From JALZAQ01 sp038253885 (GTDB lineage Bacteria > Gemmatimonadota > Gemmatimonadetes > Gemmatimonadales > Gemmatimonadaceae), in contig JBBSGP010000055.1 in NCBI GenBank assembly GCA_038253885.1, forward strand, positions 1 through 17,008: 17,008 nucleotides of DNA, given 5' to 3'. A program made the translations under genes and the position numbers. Every line of letters starts with the position of its first letter. Positions within the stretch are counted from its first letter, which is position 1. Below the pieces are notes generated by a model. The model made no database searches, had not been told where the DNA came from, and saw nothing but the letters and a program-made list of their open reading frames with translations. Positions 16,101-17,008 of the stretch are shown one piece after another.

Positions 16101-16571
16101 GGCCGAGACGTAGATATCGATTCTCCCGTCACCGTTGACGTCGGCCATTGTGACGCCGGTCTTCCACCCCTCGGGCCCCGCGACGCCGGCGTGCTCGGTG
16201 ACGTCCTCGAACCTGTAGTTGCCCATGTTGATGTAAAGGCGGTTGGGTCCCAGATTCGACGAGAAATAGAGATCGGGGAGGCCGTCCCCGTTCACGTCGC
16301 CAACGGCCACGCCGCCGCCGTTGTAGTAATACAGGTAGTTCAGGATGTTGAAGTCAGGGGCTTCCAGGAGGTCGTTCCTGAACGTGATCCCCGTTGCTTC
16401 GGGGGAGAGTCGCTCGAACAGGGTCGGCGGCGCGGCGCGGCGACAGCCCATCGGAGCGAGCGCCGCCAGCAGCGCCGCCGTGCCCAGGGCCCCCACAAGT
16501 AAGGGAGAGCAACGGGGGATCCGAGGTCGCGCTAGACGAAGGCTGGCAACGATCTTGCGGCGCCTCGACAC
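13110..16571 (-). CDS. FG-GAP/VCBS-repeat lipoprotein with ASPIC/UnbV domain
   Basis: 1153 residues. The N-terminus has a basic region, a hydrophobic core and PMGC, with C43 the likely lipid site, so it is probably membrane-anchored and faces outward. About thirteen calcium-loop repeats of the form DxNxDGxxDLyv are visible, beginning at D92 (DVNGDGLPDLYF) and continuing to about residue 1085 (DFDGDAHTDLL); this is the integrin-like beta-propeller repeat. Between the two repeat blocks, residues about 520-590 match the ASPIC/UnbV domain (LTVVLRGAG, GIGAKVIV, RGFQSSVDPRLHFGLG). Two propellers flanking ASPIC/UnbV is a known long form common near SusC/SusD genes in Bacteroidota and Gemmatimonadota; its biochemical role is not settled, with surface glycan or protein binding most often supposed. 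The GTG start is the first available and has no clear ribosome site. It is first in the three-gene - strand operon and overlaps the next gene by 4 bases. Confidence 0.88.
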   Translation of the reverse strand: MSRRRKIVASLRLARPRIPRCSPLLVGALGTAALLAALAPMGCRRAAPPTLFERLSPEATGITFRNDLLEAPDFNILNYLYYYNGGGVAVGDVNGDGLPDLYFSSNLGPNRLYINMGNYRFEDVTEHAGVAGPEGWKTGVTMADVNGDGRIDIYVSAVNYLTMHGHNVLYVNNGDGTFTDRTKEFGLDFAGYSTQALFFDYDGDGDLDMYLLNHSTHTERSIGGPSRRGVPHPTAGDRLYRNDGGHFVDVSAAAGIHDDIDGYGLGVIASDLNSDGCLDLYVANDFQGDDRLYRNNCDGTFTEVLAEAMRHTSRFSMGVDAADFNNDGRPDVFVADMLPEREDILKTSASSESYNLFNLRLQAGYHPQYARNTLQLNRGDGRFSEIGFLAGVQATDWSWAPLFADLDNDGRKDLFVTSGIYRRPNDLDYINYVGNDAVQASLASGITQANLALLQRMPRVPIPNHAFRNDGGLRFTDMAEQWGLGQPGFSNGAAYVDLNNSGALDLVVNNVNGPASVYRNHARELNHNAYLTVVLRGAGMNTAGIGAKVIVRHQRATQMLEQIPTRGFQSSVDPRLHFGLGSLRQIDSLVVVWPDRRFQVLTNVTTDRTITLVQDSAGGKYDQPPRSSPPPLFRDVTDTLRLDYRHAENDFNDLDREPLMPHLLSTEGPALAVGDVNGDGLDDIFVGGAKWQPAKLFLQQPDGSFRASDQPEIRADSLPEDIDAVFFDANGDGHPDLYVVSGGNEFWGDADALRGRLYLNDGHGTFHRAKEGLPDFFENGSCVVPGDYDGDGKIDLFVGSRVVARQYGVTPRSHLLHNDGGGHFTDVTLQIAPGLSEAGMVTSAAWVDGGAGGGRLDLVVVGEWMPVRVFRQEGGRFVERTSEAGLAGTEGWWNTVVTADLNGDGRTDLVLGNLGLNAYIKVSAKEPARLYVRDFGQNGTLEQILTFYKQGISYPLAGRDELVRLLPALRSRYPSYASFGGSRIEDIFPASELSKATVLRARTFASAVALNNGNGTYTLRALPVEAQYAPVYGVIAEDFDGDAHTDLLLAGNFFGVPPIQGRYDASYGVLLRGKGDGSFEAVDPATSRLVIDGQVRHLRLLRSADGGRMIAAARNGDRLQILRVLGAASHPARPRAKGVAVRKPAPLSPRVSQ

Positions 16572-16572
16572 C

Positions 16573-16578
16573 GGTGGA
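16573..16578 (+). promoter_or_regulatory. Possible ribosome binding site of the TonB-plug gene
   Basis: GGTGGA lies 5 bases before ATG 16584 and falls across the start codon region of the divergent ASPIC/UnbV gene. It is the only Shine-Dalgarno-like match there, since none precedes the alternative ATG at 16614. The match is modest. Confidence 0.35.
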
Positions 16579-16583
16579 CACGG

Positions 16584-17008
16584 ATGGCCTGCCCCTTCAA
16601 TCCCGTCACTCCCATGCCGCTCTCATTGCGTGCGCTGCTGCCACTCGGCTTGCTCGTTGGAGCCGTATCGGGGTGCCACAATTCGAAAACCAAGGGCGCC
16701 GGTCCGAGTCCGGACCGCTCCCAGCGCACGACCGTGACGTCGGACGACATCGACCGGGTCCATGGAGAGCCGATCGAAACGGTGCTGGCCGGCCGCATAG
16801 CGGGAGTTGTGGTAGAACGCACAGCTGACGGCGGTATCGCGGTCCGCATTCGAGGAACGTCATCCATCAACGCGAATACCCAGCCGCTTTACGTGATCGA
16901 CGGCGTTCCGATCGTCCCCGGACCCGGCGGGAGCTTGACGGGGATCAACCCATACGATATCGCGTCGATCCAAGTACTGAAGGACGCGGCCAGCACGACA
17001 ATGTACGG
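16584..17008 (+). CDS. TonB-dependent receptor plug-domain lipoprotein (3' end cut by window)
   Basis: An open frame of 141 codons running off the right edge. From ATG 16614 it reads MPLSLRALLPLGLLVGAVSGC, with a good lipobox (VSGC) giving a lipoprotein signal; ATG 16584 adds ten residues and has a better ribosome site. After a linker of about 20 residues comes a SusC-like plug domain: SDDIDRV, VLAGRIAGVVVE, AVRIRGTSSI, PLYVIDGVPI, INPYDIASIQVLKDA, then MYG at the edge. These are the most conserved plug motifs of SusC/RagA transporters. The usual carboxypeptidase-D-like domain before the plug is absent. It is either a plug-only lipoprotein, a type I recall from Gemmatimonadota, or the start of an unusual full receptor; the missing 3' end decides. 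It diverges from the ASPIC/UnbV gene, suggesting a shared control region and a role in outer-membrane glycan uptake. Confidence 0.82.
   Translation, partial: MACPFNPVTPMPLSLRALLPLGLLVGAVSGCHNSKTKGAGPSPDRSQRTTVTSDDIDRVHGEPIETVLAGRIAGVVVERTADGGIAVRIRGTSSINANTQPLYVIDGVPIVPGPGGSLTGINPYDIASIQVLKDAASTTMY

Larger units (their letters stand above)
8685..16571 (-). other. Probable three-gene operon for extracytoplasmic glycan processing
   Basis: The ASPIC/UnbV lipoprotein, six-hairpin glycosidase and trehalase genes overlap by 4 and 8 bases and all carry export signals. The overlaps imply co-transcription. The promoter would lie at or before 16571, in or beyond the first codons of the divergent TonB-plug gene. 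The layout suggests binding, trimming and release of glucose outside the cytoplasm, which is inference. Confidence 0.7.

Noticed and set aside
14841..16502. Long + strand open frame (553 codons) opposite the ASPIC/UnbV gene
   Set aside because: Its translation is Val/Glu/Arg-rich without domain motifs, and it lies wholly within the repeat-rich coding strand. It is a mirror of high-GC codon use in the real gene.
13110..16571. Regular near-repeats in DNA (recurrent DxNxDG coding units) as a possible tandem repeat or CRISPR array
   Set aside because: Units are protein-level calcium-loop repeats of uneven spacing and diverged DNA; there are no identical direct repeats with spacers.

Overview
The window is about 17 kb of GC-rich, almost gap-free bacterial DNA. 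GC-rich codon use, a SusC-type TonB plug with a lipobox, and a long ASPIC/UnbV repeat lipoprotein together suggest Gemmatimonadota or a relative with Bacteroidota-like glycan machinery. This placement is an inference from style, because no rRNA or taxonomic marker gene is present.

Left half, + strand (2-8607): a seven-gene, operon-like carbohydrate uptake and breakdown locus. In order it holds a GH130 glycoside phosphorylase (5' end cut by the window), a cytoplasmic GH5-like glycosidase, a second GH130, a large lipoprotein joining an (alpha/alpha)-toroid domain to a family 1 solute-binding domain, two CUT1-type permeases, and a MalK/UgpC-type ATPase. Start and stop codons overlap (GTGA, ATGA, TGATG) all along except before the ATPase, which follows a 29-base gap. 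The likely scheme is capture of an oligosaccharide, probably a beta-mannoside, by the fused binding protein, ABC import, then cytoplasmic hydrolysis and phosphorolysis. The substrate is inferred from GH130/GH5 families only.

Right half, - strand (16571-8685): three overlapping genes converging on the first operon. In transcription order they are a 1153-residue FG-GAP/ASPIC-UnbV lipoprotein, a 908-residue secreted six-hairpin glycosidase with N-terminal beta-sandwich, FN3-like and CBM35-like parts, and a secreted GH37 trehalase with both catalytic residues. This looks like an extracytoplasmic glycan-processing set. A 77-base convergent gap separates the operons and contains a short stem-loop overlapping the trehalase stop codon.

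Right edge, + strand (16584-17008, cut by the window): the start of a lipobox-bearing TonB-dependent receptor plug protein, divergent from the ASPIC/UnbV gene with only about 12-42 bases between start codons.

The most unusual item is the toroid/solute-binding fusion at 3182-5803. No transcription factor, tRNA, rRNA, CRISPR array, transposase or phage gene was recognised.
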